From NCBI GenBank assembly GCA_002811645.1, contig PDIP01000005.1, forward strand, positions 312,392 through 376,391: 64,000 bases of DNA, given 5' to 3'. Positions 1-9,574 of this stretch are shown in pieces. A program made the translations under genes and the position numbers. Positions within the stretch are counted from its first letter, which is position 1. Each line of letters starts with the position of its first letter. The stretch comes from Corallochytrium limacisporum. Lineage: Eukaryota > Opisthokonta. The notes under the pieces are model-generated. The model saw nothing but the letters and a program-made list of their open reading frames with translations, searched no databases and had not been told where the DNA came from.

Positions 1-991
1 AGGACCAAATACCTTCTTCTGCGACCATGCGGGACATGCAGTCGAAAAGACCATCGTAGGCCACATGGTCAGGTCGGTATAGCCTCGAATCAGGATCACA
101 GAGCAGCGCCTGGATCTCCAAGCGGCGCCGGGCCGTCTCAACTGGTGCACGAACCGCCAGATTAGTTAGATTTAGCAGACTGTCTGCAAAGAACCATTGT
201 AGTATTGAACCATCAAACTCCAAACCTAGAATCAGGGACAGAATCACCTCATTGCTGAAAGAGAAGAAAGCTCCAATGGAATCGCTGACGGCGCTGGCCG
301 TGGCCGCAGTGAAATACCCGTTGTATCCGTCCTCAAACTCGTAAATTCCCTTCAGTGTTGCCTCCCTGTCAGTTGCCGCATTGCCCAAAATAAAGCGACG
401 CGTCTGAATGAGTTTCAATGGCGCTAGTACGTAGCCAGTAATGGCATGAGTGAAGACATTCTCAGCCCACAATTCTCCAAAGCTGGAGATATCAATAACC
501 AGGCCACCCTCGTCATCCTCCTCTGCGGCTTGCACCAAGCCGCGGCCGTATAAGTACAAGGTGTCCATAGTGTCCTGAATGGTGGGATGTAGGATGCTCA
601 GAAGCATCGATGTTTGGAGACCCGCAAAGTGAGCACGCCATCCATTGGCCTTCTGGTTGAAGCCAATGACACGAAACATACCGCCCTGAATCGAAGCCTT
701 CGCGGCACCGATGGTAGCCTGCTGCGCGGGCAAATAACTGTCATCATAGCTACCATCAACATCCACATCAGAATCCTGTTGCATGTCTTCCGTCATGTTG
801 GAGTCTTGGGAGAGGATCTGCTGCTGGCGTCGCTGCATAACAATCGGTCCGCACTGACAGATCGCAAGCGCACGTTCGAATGGTGCGACCATAACCGTGT
901 ACGAACCCTTCCCGACCGCAATCAGGGTCAATTCGCCCATGATAATACCAAGCATGGACCCCACGCCAGGGCTTGCAGTCGACGCGGACAT
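1..991 (-). CDS. Ugo1/SLC25A46-like mitochondrial carrier (3' end outside window)
   Basis: Reading the minus strand from the ATG at 991 gives 330 codons without a stop, running off the left edge, so the C-terminus is missing. An in-frame TGA nine bases upstream fixes the start. Three carrier-like P-x-x motifs are spaced as in the SLC25 fold: APFERALAICQ near residue 36, APLKLIQTRR near 180 and APVETARRRLEIQ near 270. All three deviate from the canonical Px[DE]xx[KR], and an acidic, Gln/Asp-rich insert lies around residues 55-85. Such degenerate signatures are typical of outer-membrane carrier-like proteins (yeast Ugo1, animal SLC25A46) that act in mitochondrial fusion and lipid or cristae organisation and not in solute transport. 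The family call is inference. A divergent transporting carrier remains possible. It is divergent to the acetyltransferase gene on its right. Confidence 0.6.
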   Translation of the reverse strand, partial: MSASTASPGVGSMLGIIMGELTLIAVGKGSYTVMVAPFERALAICQCGPIVMQRRQQQILSQDSNMTEDMQQDSDVDVDGSYDDSYLPAQQATIGAAKASIQGGMFRVIGFNQKANGWRAHFAGLQTSMLLSILHPTIQDTMDTLYLYGRGLVQAAEEDDEGGLVIDISSFGELWAENVFTHAITGYVLAPLKLIQTRRFILGNAATDREATLKGIYEFEDGYNGYFTAATASAVSDSIGAFFSFSNEVILSLILGLEFDGSILQWFFADSLLNLTNLAVRAPVETARRRLEIQALLCDPDSRLYRPDHVAYDGLFDCMSRMVAEEGIWS

Positions 992-1677
992 GATTCTTCA
1001 CGATAGGGAAAAGTTGAGCTGATCTTGAGCTCCGTGAAAGCTGTGTTTATCTACAGGCGGAAGTCTTTTACTAACTAGTTTCACTGAAATACATCATCGT
1101 AACGTTTCAGTGCACAGATGTATGAATCTCCGTACGACCCCGTGCGTCCATGATTGCTAAGAAGAGAACCATTCTAACAACGTAGAACATCAGGCTGTTT
1201 TGGAGTACTCGGCCACATTCCTTGTGAGCCACCCGTACCGCGCGGGTGAGAGCTGGAGGGGGATTTAAAGGTCGGGTCTGTAGAAATACTGGAATATACG
1301 GAATCATGAAATTGATTTTACATCTGAGCTATCCAGTACTTGACTCTTACAAAAATCAGATTTGAGCTGGGGAAAGGGAGATCGGGTGCTGTTCTCTTCT
1401 CTCTCGCTGTGTATGGCCTTCGCGCGCGCTTCAGCAGGGAACGGGGAAAACGTTGCAAGAGATCTTGGTGACCTCGGAACCTGGTATGGATTCCATGAGC
1501 CATGGAAAAAATTGAAGCTATTGAAAGAGTGTGATCAGTATGACGAGATTTTGAAGAGCTAGTGATGACGTCAACGGACTGTGAATGTAAAGAGGAAGTT
1601 GGTATGGGTACCCAGAGTGCCCCCTTCGCTCAGAACGTCATGAACAACTTTGCATCGACGTAAACCAAAACACAAAG
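992..1677. promoter_or_regulatory. Divergent intergenic region between carrier and MYST genes
   Basis: About 690 bp without a credible gene; short open frames here have no recognisable product. It must hold the 5' ends of both divergent genes. The only notable element I see is a perfect TGACGTCA palindrome at 1566-1573, about 105 bp upstream of the acetyltransferase ATG. Confidence 0.5.
1566..1573. promoter_or_regulatory. Full CRE-type palindrome (TGACGTCA)
   Basis: A perfect 8-bp TGACGTCA sits 105 bp upstream of the MYST acetyltransferase start codon. This is the classical binding site of CREB/ATF-type bZIP factors in animals and fungi. That it works here is inference; an 8-mer can occur by chance. 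Confidence 0.35.
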
Positions 1678-3879
1678 ATGGGCCGACCACGGGGAAGACC
1701 CCCTAAACGAGGCCGGCCGCCGAAAACTGATGCACAGCGAGCCGAACGAGAGGCTGCCAAATTGCAAACTACAAGCTCAAATGGTGTTTTGGGTAGCACT
1801 GAGGAGCTTACCGGCCAGTCTGCATCTCGCTTGAGCGGTCCTGAACTGGACAAAGTGCTGAAGAAGATGGAGATCTGTAGCATTTGCACCAAACTGGGTC
1901 CAAGACATCAGAACAAGTACAAGCGCATGGTGTGTTGCAGTGACTGTGCCAACAAGGGCCATGACGAGTGCCTGGAATTCAACCCGTTGCTGGCATACAG
2001 AGTCCGCAATTACGATTGGCAATGCATGGAATGCAAACGCTGTATGGTTTGCAAGGAAAAAGGTGATGAAAATGAATTGCTATTTTGTGATGGTTGCGAT
2101 CGGGGTTGGCACTTGAGTTGTATGAACATGTCAGAACTACCAAAAGGTGACTACTTCTGTCGCATCTGCAACGAAGAAGGGATCACTGACCAAGCTAGCC
2201 TCCAAGCAGCGGTACTTGCGCCATCAAAGGCAATTGATGCGCCCACTACTCCGAACCGTGACGCTGGTGATGAAAAAGATGGGACTGGGAGAAAACGAAG
2301 AGCTGCAGCCCTCGCCGTGGGCAAAATGGTCGACAGCCTGCGGACACCGCGCAACGAGGAGGATGATGGTATTCTGAGTCCAAATGGTGAATACGTTGGT
2401 CGAACTCCTCTACTGCAATCACCTAAGTCCAAGCAAAACACGCCAACAACGGAGAAACGCGGCCCCGGAAGGCCTCGGGGTCGTCCTCCATTGGGTCGAC
2501 CGCGCGGTAGACCGCGCGGCCGACCCAAACTAAACCAAGGAGGCACAAAGCACACTGATCTCCAGGAGAGGAGCAATTCATTCCTGCAGAAGCTCCTAGC
2601 AGCAGAAGAGAGGAAGCGTAGTCCGGCCTCCGGGTTTCCTGCAGGTCAGGCACCAGTCAAGCGTAAGCGTGGTCGTCCACGTTTGCATAATCCAAGTCCT
2701 CGAGAGGTGCCAGCACCTTCACCAGTCCCGCAGGCGCCACAGGTACAGACATTGGTACAAGCAATTCCCTCCAGTAGTCTGCTAGAGTCCTACTATCAGT
2801 CTGCAATTCGCCAGGGCATGGAAAGTGGCGCAAATCTCACTAGCATTGTGTCCCTATCAGAGATCAAGAATGAAGCAGCCTTGAAGCATTTGCAGATCTT
2901 CAACCCATCGGAACAAGACTGGGATATCTTCTGCACTGCAGTGAAGAAGGCAGAGGAAGACGTTTACAAGAAGCAACAGATGCCGGGTGGCAGACCCCTG
3001 GGACACATAGTGATGGCGGGATACGAAGTCGAGACTTGGTACAGTTCACCTTATCCTGAAGAGTATGCAAAGTTGTCGACGTTGTACATTTGTGAGTACT
3101 GTCTCAAGTTTATGAAGTCCGCCGACATCCTGGAGCGTCACGCAGGACAGTGTCCGTGGCGATTTCCGCCAGGAGACGAGATTCACAGACAAGACGACCT
3201 CAGTGTGTTTGAGGTCGACGGAAACAAGAGCAAATTGTATTGTCAGAACCTGTGCCTATTTGCAAAGCTGTTCTTGGACCACAAGACACTTTACTACGAT
3301 GTTGAACCGTTCTTGTTCTACGTCCTAACCGAACGCGATGAGAATGGCTTTCACATTGTAGGATACTTCAGTAAGGAGAAACACTCGGTAAATGACTACA
3401 ATGTGAGTTGTATCCTTACAATGCCATTTATCCAACGGAAGGGATACGGGAGGTACCTCATAGACTTCAGCTATGCATTGTCCAAGGTGGAAGGCAAGGA
3501 AGGCTCGCCGGAGAAGCCACTGTCTGACCTTGGGTTGATCAGTTATCGTGCGTACTGGCGCAGTGTTCTGTTGGAATATTTGGAAGAGCATGGCATAGAG
3601 AACTTTGACATTCTTGATTTCTGCAAGAAGACCTCCATCACTGCGTATGACATTGTGAGCACACTTCAGGCGTTCGGCATGATCAAGTACTGGGATGGTG
3701 AGCACTATATTCATCTCAAAGACAGCGTTGTCGAACACTTTCGTGCACAGCAGGCCAGGCGCAAGGTGAAGGTCGACCAGACCAAGCTCCGTTGGAAGCC
3801 CTTCCAGTATCCCAGCGCTATCGGTGACGGCAAGGATGATGGCTCGGGCCAAGTGTCACCGACACAGCATGCTGGATGA
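1678..3879 (+). CDS. MYST-family histone acetyltransferase with double PHD finger (KAT6-like)
   Basis: 733 aa, ATG at 1678. N-terminal AT-hook-like GRPRGRPPK repeats (residues 2-16, again about 262-285 and 330-337) should bind AT-rich minor groove. Two adjacent PHD fingers occupy residues 67-119 and 119-165 (CSIC...CMEC then CMVC...CRIC), the arrangement used by animal MOZ/MORF (KAT6A/B) to read acylated H3. The MYST domain starts near 446: a C2HC zinc finger (CEYC...H...C, about 471-490), the VSC segment with the catalytic-site Cys near 577, the acetyl-CoA loop RKGYGRYL near 587 and the SPEKPLSDLGL segment with the general-base Glu near 610. It should be a nuclear H3-directed acetyltransferase. 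It lacks the long acidic/Ser-Met-rich C-terminus of vertebrate KAT6. Its 3' end faces the WDR37-like gene 259 bp away. Confidence 0.93.
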   Translation: MGRPRGRPPKRGRPPKTDAQRAEREAAKLQTTSSNGVLGSTEELTGQSASRLSGPELDKVLKKMEICSICTKLGPRHQNKYKRMVCCSDCANKGHDECLEFNPLLAYRVRNYDWQCMECKRCMVCKEKGDENELLFCDGCDRGWHLSCMNMSELPKGDYFCRICNEEGITDQASLQAAVLAPSKAIDAPTTPNRDAGDEKDGTGRKRRAAALAVGKMVDSLRTPRNEEDDGILSPNGEYVGRTPLLQSPKSKQNTPTTEKRGPGRPRGRPPLGRPRGRPRGRPKLNQGGTKHTDLQERSNSFLQKLLAAEERKRSPASGFPAGQAPVKRKRGRPRLHNPSPREVPAPSPVPQAPQVQTLVQAIPSSSLLESYYQSAIRQGMESGANLTSIVSLSEIKNEAALKHLQIFNPSEQDWDIFCTAVKKAEEDVYKKQQMPGGRPLGHIVMAGYEVETWYSSPYPEEYAKLSTLYICEYCLKFMKSADILERHAGQCPWRFPPGDEIHRQDDLSVFEVDGNKSKLYCQNLCLFAKLFLDHKTLYYDVEPFLFYVLTERDENGFHIVGYFSKEKHSVNDYNVSCILTMPFIQRKGYGRYLIDFSYALSKVEGKEGSPEKPLSDLGLISYRAYWRSVLLEYLEEHGIENFDILDFCKKTSITAYDIVSTLQAFGMIKYWDGEHYIHLKDSVVEHFRAQQARRKVKVDQTKLRWKPFQYPSAIGDGKDDGSGQVSPTQHAG

Positions 3880-4138
3880 AACAAGAAACACTCAGAAACT
3901 TAATACATCCATGTGTCAGTCATTTTAAAGGCGCTTCATTTTCCGCAAATCAGGTTACCTCAGTATCTTACAGGTGGAGGGGGAAAGGCGGTTCCTGCGC
4001 CGAGGAGACGCAAGGTGCACTGTCTTTGGCCTGGAGAGAAGGTCGTTGATGACTCTTTCACTTTCGCACAACTACACGATTTCGAATTCACAACGTTATC
4101 AAATTCTAACACGATGTGTATAGCAACAGTAACAAGAT

Positions 4139-5812
4139 CTATCCTCCCTCAACCAGCTTGTCCTTCTCCAAGGAAGTTACCAAATTCCAGGAAACAATGT
4201 TGCCATCCAAATCACCGCTCATGAGCACGTTGCGGCCAGAAAGGCTCCATTCGCAGACAGTGACGCTACGCTTGTGCTGGCCCTTTGCGCGCCCGACGAA
4301 GCGACCAGTCTTGGGCTCATACAGGCGAACATTGCGGCTGTCGGTAGCGACAGCCAGGAATGAGCCTCCCGGTTGGAAGCGACAGCGATTGGCTTCACTG
4401 CCAATGGGTTGGCTCCAAACAGGCCTGGCCAGAGAGCGGAAATCCCAGACCTTGACCGTTTTGTCCTCTGACGTAGACGCCAGGTACTTTTGCTTTTGCA
4501 TGAAATCCGTAGATGTTACTCCACCATTGTGTCCCTCAGCGACCTGCATGACCGGCCCAGTGGTCGGGTCTCGGAAATCCCAGATCCGGAACGTCCGATC
4601 ATAGCCGGACGTGCAGATCAGTCCGTCTCCTTCGTTGATGCTTAGGTGCGTTATTCCCCGCTCGTGGCCGCGGAGATCAGTAACGACCTTCTGTGCCGTC
4701 AGATCCCACACCTTTGCAAGACAATCCCACGATGCTGTCACCGCAATATTGCGACCGATAAAATCAGCACCGCTGACCACCGACGTATGTCCGGTGAGCT
4801 TTGCTACCGGCTCTGGACTCTCCTGTTCTACAACACCGCCTTCCTCGTTGACCAAAGAGTACCGTCTCCTGCTTCTATCACCCGGCGATCCTGTCACTGT
4901 CGTCATGCGCCAATTGGATTCAAAGCCGGAGAAGTTCCAGACGTGGGCCATACCATCACCACTGGCAGTTATTGCAGCTCCGTTGGGGTGGAAGTTGATG
5001 CTGTTCACCGCTCCGCGGTGATGAGAATAGCGTGCCACTGCTTGCCCACTTTCCCAGTGCCAAATCTTGGCCACACCATCCAGTGAAGCGGTACCAAAGA
5101 AGAGCTGCTCCTTGACCTGACTACCGTTGGTTTGGAAAATGTCATCTACGTCAAGGGTCTGTCCTGGAGTGGATGGTTTCCGCAATGCTCCATCGAATTC
5201 CAGTCCACCCATGCCTCGAACACTCTTGACATCAAGGATGCCATCGTGGTGAGCAGGCAATGACTTTATCACAGCAATAAGTGGCCTCGACCTCTGTGCA
5301 CCTTGCTGCTTGAATCCTTTCACACGATCGCTCAAAAGGGAACCCATTCGAGTCATTCGTGCTTCCACGAGTCCTAGCATGTCCTTCTGATTTCCACTGC
5401 TGATATTGGCTTCTTTGCGTGCCACTGATCCACTTGCTGTTGGGGATGTATCCATCACATTCTCATTGGTCGGTGTTATTGACTCCCGTTCCATGCCCGA
5501 TAGTCGATTAATCTGTTGCTGTTGGTCGTGCACTTTAAGACGAAGTTGATTATTTTCTTCCATTAAATGCTCAATTTCATTTGTTAGTGACTTTAGCATT
5601 CCATTTAATCGATTCTTTCTGGACGCTACAACCTCTTGGGCAATATATTGATAAGCTTTCGATCCCGGTTTGGCCTTTTCGTGCATCAATGGATCGCTGA
5701 CTCGTCTCTTTTCGACGACTCCATCATCAAGATCTAGTCCCTTGTTCATCATAGTTTGGCCACGTGGCCTGCCATCTTGCCATATGGCTCGAGCTCGAGG
5801 ATCTCCTTCCAT
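4139..5812 (-). CDS. WDR37-like WD40-repeat protein
   Basis: 557 aa, ATG at 5812. Residues 60-110 form a predicted coiled coil (IEHLMEENNQLRLKV...), followed by a disordered linker and about seven WD40 blades from residue 195 to the end. Segment by segment it reads like animal WDR37: AVNSINFHPNGAAITASGD, then SVVSGADFIGRNIAVTASWD, then FRIWDFRDPTTGPVMQVAEGH, with a short tail after the last blade. WDR37 partners PACS-family sorting proteins in animals and has been linked to ER calcium handling; whether that holds here is inference. No enzymatic motif is present; it is most likely a scaffold. It converges with the MYST gene. Confidence 0.8.
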   Translation of the reverse strand: MEGDPRARAIWQDGRPRGQTMMNKGLDLDDGVVEKRRVSDPLMHEKAKPGSKAYQYIAQEVVASRKNRLNGMLKSLTNEIEHLMEENNQLRLKVHDQQQQINRLSGMERESITPTNENVMDTSPTASGSVARKEANISSGNQKDMLGLVEARMTRMGSLLSDRVKGFKQQGAQRSRPLIAVIKSLPAHHDGILDVKSVRGMGGLEFDGALRKPSTPGQTLDVDDIFQTNGSQVKEQLFFGTASLDGVAKIWHWESGQAVARYSHHRGAVNSINFHPNGAAITASGDGMAHVWNFSGFESNWRMTTVTGSPGDRSRRRYSLVNEEGGVVEQESPEPVAKLTGHTSVVSGADFIGRNIAVTASWDCLAKVWDLTAQKVVTDLRGHERGITHLSINEGDGLICTSGYDRTFRIWDFRDPTTGPVMQVAEGHNGGVTSTDFMQKQKYLASTSEDKTVKVWDFRSLARPVWSQPIGSEANRCRFQPGGSFLAVATDSRNVRLYEPKTGRFVGRAKGQHKRSVTVCEWSLSGRNVLMSGDLDGNIVSWNLVTSLEKDKLVEGG

Positions 5813-7627
5813 GATGACTATTGTGTTATCTTTGTTGACTGTTCCCCAGTCAAGTCATCACTGTCCTTTCTTTACGCAAGGCTCTACTAGCCTCAGAGAC
5901 CAAGATTGCTTCGGTACTACATAATGAAGCAAGAGATTCATAGCATAACAAGCTTCACAAACCATGCAAGCATATGAACAACGCTGTCTGACGTACCTGA
6001 GGCGGTACTTCAAGCACAGGCCCCCGGAGCCGTCCGCGGATGATCAGGCAGCGAGACCCGTCCCGCTCTTTCCTGTTCAAATTCTGTGTATTCGTGGTGT
6101 GTGTTAGGTCTCTATGTGCCCGGGGAACGTTCTGGTTGGTTACCTGCTCGGTCCCAAACCCCACCCAATTTGTTGAAGGGTGGAAGAAAGGAATACCTGC
6201 AGGCTGTGCCTGCCTTTTCGGCTCCCATACACTCCGCTTTCATTCGGACCGTGCCAGGAGCAACCCCATTTGTATAAGGCACAATTAAATTTTTGCGTCG
6301 CCCAGCCTGGTTTTCCAAGAACTATTACAAGTGACTGAGAAATACTCCTCTCTTCCGTAGTCACCTCTTGTTGTTGCTGTAATTTTTGGGTGCTGTCTGT
6401 GTGGGTGCCTCTGCGGCGGATGAAAGTCCAAGGTCCAAGACACCAAATTTGTCGCTATCATCTACTATCATGCTAAATCTGCCAATGCAGAATGGCCGCA
6501 ACAACATATATGGTGCACGAGCCATGGGCCCGATATGAGAGTGGCCCATTGTCGCTGGCTTATCGATGGGTTTGAAGCTCAAAGACGTACGGAGGAGAGG
6601 ACGTTGCGAGCAAGGTCCGGAGTGACGTACAAAAGCACTCTCCTGCACCCCTGCTCGCCGCATGTTACCAAAGTTAGAGAAGTCCAAGGCTCTGGCATGG
6701 AGCGCGGGAGATGCCAGAATTTGTAAGCCAGTAGGCAGACGAGTGCTGATCCGATCACTTTGCACGGATCTTGTTGCACTGCGCTCTCTTCGAAAGAAGG
6801 ATTTACTGCCCGACCTCACCCGGGCACCCCGAACCCGATTCTACTACAAATTAGACCCCTATTTCGAGGCCAACTCAAGAAGAGTACTAGACCCGGGCAG
6901 CCTCGCCTGAAAATATAGGTAATGAGGTTATCAGTTCACAACAAACTATGCTATCGGCAATCCAATTCGCCCGTTCTGCTCCCTGCCCCCCTCCCCCTCC
7001 CAGGAGGCAACTGTGTTCCTCTGTTATTATTCTTTTTGTTTGTTGCCTTCAGGTGAAAACGAAGGAAAGAATGTTAGCAGTATAGCGCATTGTGTGCGCT
7101 TGCGATGTTTGAAACGTGAAACGCTGCGGTGAGTTTTCGTCCTCTTTCGTGTGTGTGCCCTGAGTGTCTCGGGTTCGCTACTAGAAGTACCGAACTCTGT
7201 GGGAAAGGACCAGACGCGCAGCTACCAGTCAGCCAGCAGCAGCCAGTTAAGAAGATAACTACTGGTTGCCCGAAGAAAACCAAAAATCTGTCGCAGCAGT
7301 CACACTCTCTTGCTTATTTGTACACTGCTTGCGTTTGGACGTTGTGGGTCACTTTGTGTTTGTCTTTGCCTTTCACCGTATTATTTTTAGAAACGAAAGC
7401 ATTGGGAGTGTAGGAGTAACCGGTTTTTTGTGGTCGAGATCAGTTACTTCAAATGACAGGCCAAGAAAAATACTCAGGTTTGTTTGCCTGGTTTTAGAAG
7501 ATATATTTGGGTTCTAGTTATTAGTACTGCAAGGAATCCTGTTGTTCTACTAAGCATGTAAGCTATAGATATATGCGCATCAAGTAAAGCACCATACAAC
7601 GAAACCAATCCATAGTTCGAAAAAACT
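5813..7627. promoter_or_regulatory. Divergent intergenic region, WDR37-like / MAPKK
   Basis: 1.8 kb between two divergent start codons. Open frames of up to about 100 codons exist (for example minus strand 6361-6663) but none has a recognisable domain. There is a C-rich tract near 6985-7000. Probably promoters and 5' UTRs of both neighbours. Confidence 0.45.
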
Positions 7628-8764
7628 ATGGCACAGCAACGGGAAGGACTCAATTTCCGTGCCCTTGGCACAGGCGGTGGACCCAGAACGCCAGGAAAAA
7701 CACCACCGCCGACCGCACCCCGGAAAGTTGTTCGCCCACAAAGGCTGAACATGAAAAAACTCGATCTTAAGGTACCGCAACGGGCCTACAGAATTACAGA
7801 GAATGGTAGCTTGGTTTACAAAGATACTGTAATTAGCAATAAGCCGACCTTTGAAGTGCGGGGAGAAGAAACCTTCACCTGCGAACCAGGTAGTTTACAG
7901 ATTGAAGACTTGATTGGTAAGGGTAGCCATGGAAATGTTTACAAAGTCCGGATAGAATCGAATGAAGGCGATACTCGCCAGAAAGAATTGGTGATTGCTC
8001 TGAAGCAGATTGACCTAAACATTAATGAGGAAACTATGAAAAATATTACTCGGGAACTTGCTGTGTTGACGAAGAGTCGCAACCCCTTCATTGTAGATTT
8101 CTATGGTTCTTATTTCGGCGAAGGGAAATTGAATCTTTGCATGGAGTACATGAACGGAGGTTCCTTGGACGTGCTGTTCACTCTGGACCATCCTATCCCC
8201 GAGAACATTATCCAGAAGATCGCATACATGCTATCTAACGCTTTGCGGTATATGAAAGCCAACAACTGGATCCATCGGGACATCAAGCCCTCGAATATGC
8301 TGGTCAATCGTGCAGGTGTGATGAAGCTGTGTGATTTTGGTGTAAGTGGTGAATTGGAGCGAAGTATGGCAGATACCTACGTGGGATCAAAGAACTATAT
8401 GGCGCCTGAAAGGATCAAACCGGGTCTGTCGGGTTATGATATTCGATCCGATGTGTGGAGCGTTGGCATCAGTATGTGGGAAATGGCAGAGGGCAAGTAT
8501 CCCTATCCGCGCAGTGATACCATCTTCGAGCTCTTGCGTTTTATTGTGGAGGAACCATCGCCAAAGCTGTCAGCAGACAAATACTCAGAGGATTTCGTTA
8601 GCTTCATCAACGACACGTTGGAAAAGGATCCAGTCAACCGTCCGAACCTAGACGAACTCATCAAGCACCCGTGGCTTATCGCTTTGGGTAGCGTTGAAGA
8701 GACTGGTGATGAGAGCCTAGCCGAGTTCGTGAACGAGAGGTTGGAATTGCTTAAGAAGGTCTAA
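7628..8764 (+). CDS. MAP kinase kinase (dual-specificity MEK)
   Basis: 378 aa, ATG at 7628. Complete protein kinase domain: glycine loop GKGSHGNVYKV, catalytic Lys126 (ALKQID), HRD Asp218 (IHRDIKPSNML), DFG within LCDFGVSGELERS, and APE as YMAPERI. The activation loop carries the MEK S-x-x-x-T pattern (Ser246-MAD-Thr250), the expected MAPKKK phosphorylation sites. The basic N-terminus (RPQRLNMKKLDLKV, residues 36-49) resembles a MAPK-docking D-site. Loop residues mix features of MEK1/2 (VGSKNYM) and p38/JNK-type MKKs (AxT), so the MAPK it activates cannot be named. Cytoplasmic signalling kinase, and a plausible partner of the Ras and tyrosine-phosphatase genes in this window. It converges with the peroxiredoxin gene 178 bp away. 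Confidence 0.93.
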   Translation: MAQQREGLNFRALGTGGGPRTPGKTPPPTAPRKVVRPQRLNMKKLDLKVPQRAYRITENGSLVYKDTVISNKPTFEVRGEETFTCEPGSLQIEDLIGKGSHGNVYKVRIESNEGDTRQKELVIALKQIDLNINEETMKNITRELAVLTKSRNPFIVDFYGSYFGEGKLNLCMEYMNGGSLDVLFTLDHPIPENIIQKIAYMLSNALRYMKANNWIHRDIKPSNMLVNRAGVMKLCDFGVSGELERSMADTYVGSKNYMAPERIKPGLSGYDIRSDVWSVGISMWEMAEGKYPYPRSDTIFELLRFIVEEPSPKLSADKYSEDFVSFINDTLEKDPVNRPNLDELIKHPWLIALGSVEETGDESLAEFVNERLELLKKV

Positions 8765-8942
8765 GTGTTTTGCATGTACCCATAGGTAATTTCGTTTAGC
8801 TATATTTGTATTCGAGCATGTCTTCTAGTGTGCCTGGATAACAACCCAAATCACATAATGTCACTGCATTGAATTAAACACACTCACTTCTACAAAAATG
8901 AAAATACTACTTCTCATGGTCGCCGCAAACAGGACTGTTAGT

Positions 8943-9518
8943 TTACGCGTTGTCTTTCACGAACTTCAAGACATTCTCGGCAGAAGACTCGGTCAAACCA
9001 CCACCATTCTCCTTAAAAACTTGAATGATCTTGCCATCGTTAATGACCAGGGCGAAACGACTGTAGACTTTGTGACCGAAGACTGGAGGGGCGTCCAGAA
9101 CTTCCTCAAGCTGGATGGCACCCTTGGCTTCGGGGTCTGTCACCAGCTTCACCTTCTTGTCAGTATCGTAAAATTTCTGGAACTCGCCGGCAGCGAAAGC
9201 GTTGTCAGCCGTGATGCACACGATCTCAGGGTAGCCGGCAGCGGCGAACTCATCAGCCAGTTTGACGAAACCGGGATAGTGCTGGGCAGTGCAAGTAGGA
9301 GTGAAAGCGCCAGGCATGGCAAAGAGGACACCCTTCTTACCAGCGAACATGTCCGTCAGAGAGACCTTAGAGTCGACCTTGCCGTCCACCTGGACTTCAA
9401 CAGCAGGCACTTGATCACCGGCCTTAACCATGGTTGGATTGGTAGTGTGGAGGTTTCTGGTTAAATGACTTGCTACGCGTGGGGCGAAGTTATTCTTTGT
9501 GACGATGGTGCGGAGCAT
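8943..9518 (-). CDS. Peroxiredoxin-5-type thiol peroxidase, probably mitochondrial
   Basis: 191 aa, ATG at 9518. The first 29 residues are basic, Ser/Thr-rich and free of acidic residues, as expected for a mitochondrial presequence; Met30 begins the folded domain (MVKAGDQVPAVEV). This recalls animal PRDX5, where two in-frame starts give mitochondrial and cytosolic or peroxisomal forms. The peroxidatic Cys76 lies in PGAFTPTCTAQHYPGF. Only one other cysteine (Cys101, EIVCITADN) is present. The C-terminal resolving Cys of animal PRDX5 is absent, so it probably works by a 1-Cys or intermolecular route, as in many fungal members. It reduces H2O2 and alkyl hydroperoxides or peroxynitrite. Confidence 0.92.
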   Translation of the reverse strand: MLRTIVTKNNFAPRVASHLTRNLHTTNPTMVKAGDQVPAVEVQVDGKVDSKVSLTDMFAGKKGVLFAMPGAFTPTCTAQHYPGFVKLADEFAAAGYPEIVCITADNAFAAGEFQKFYDTDKKVKLVTDPEAKGAIQLEEVLDAPPVFGHKVYSRFALVINDGKIIQVFKENGGGLTESSAENVLKFVKDNA

Positions 9519-9574
9519 GGTGGAGTTGTTACAAGAACTATACTGGTATAGATACCTGCTCTACGTCACGAAGA

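Noticed and set aside
614-1006. 130-codon plus-strand frame opposite the left-edge carrier
   Set aside because: Antisense shadow of the carrier gene with no recognisable features.
2151-2576. Minus-strand Gly/Arg/Pro-rich frame opposite the MYST gene
   Set aside because: Reverse complement of AT-hook codons; no independent evidence.
6361-6819. 152-codon minus-strand frame in the WDR37/MKK gap
   Set aside because: It opens with GTG; the first ATG leaves 100 codons of unconvincing composition.
9370-9400. Taspase-like site (QVDGKVD) in peroxiredoxin-5
   Set aside because: It lacks the D-D at the required positions and lies in a core beta strand of the fold.
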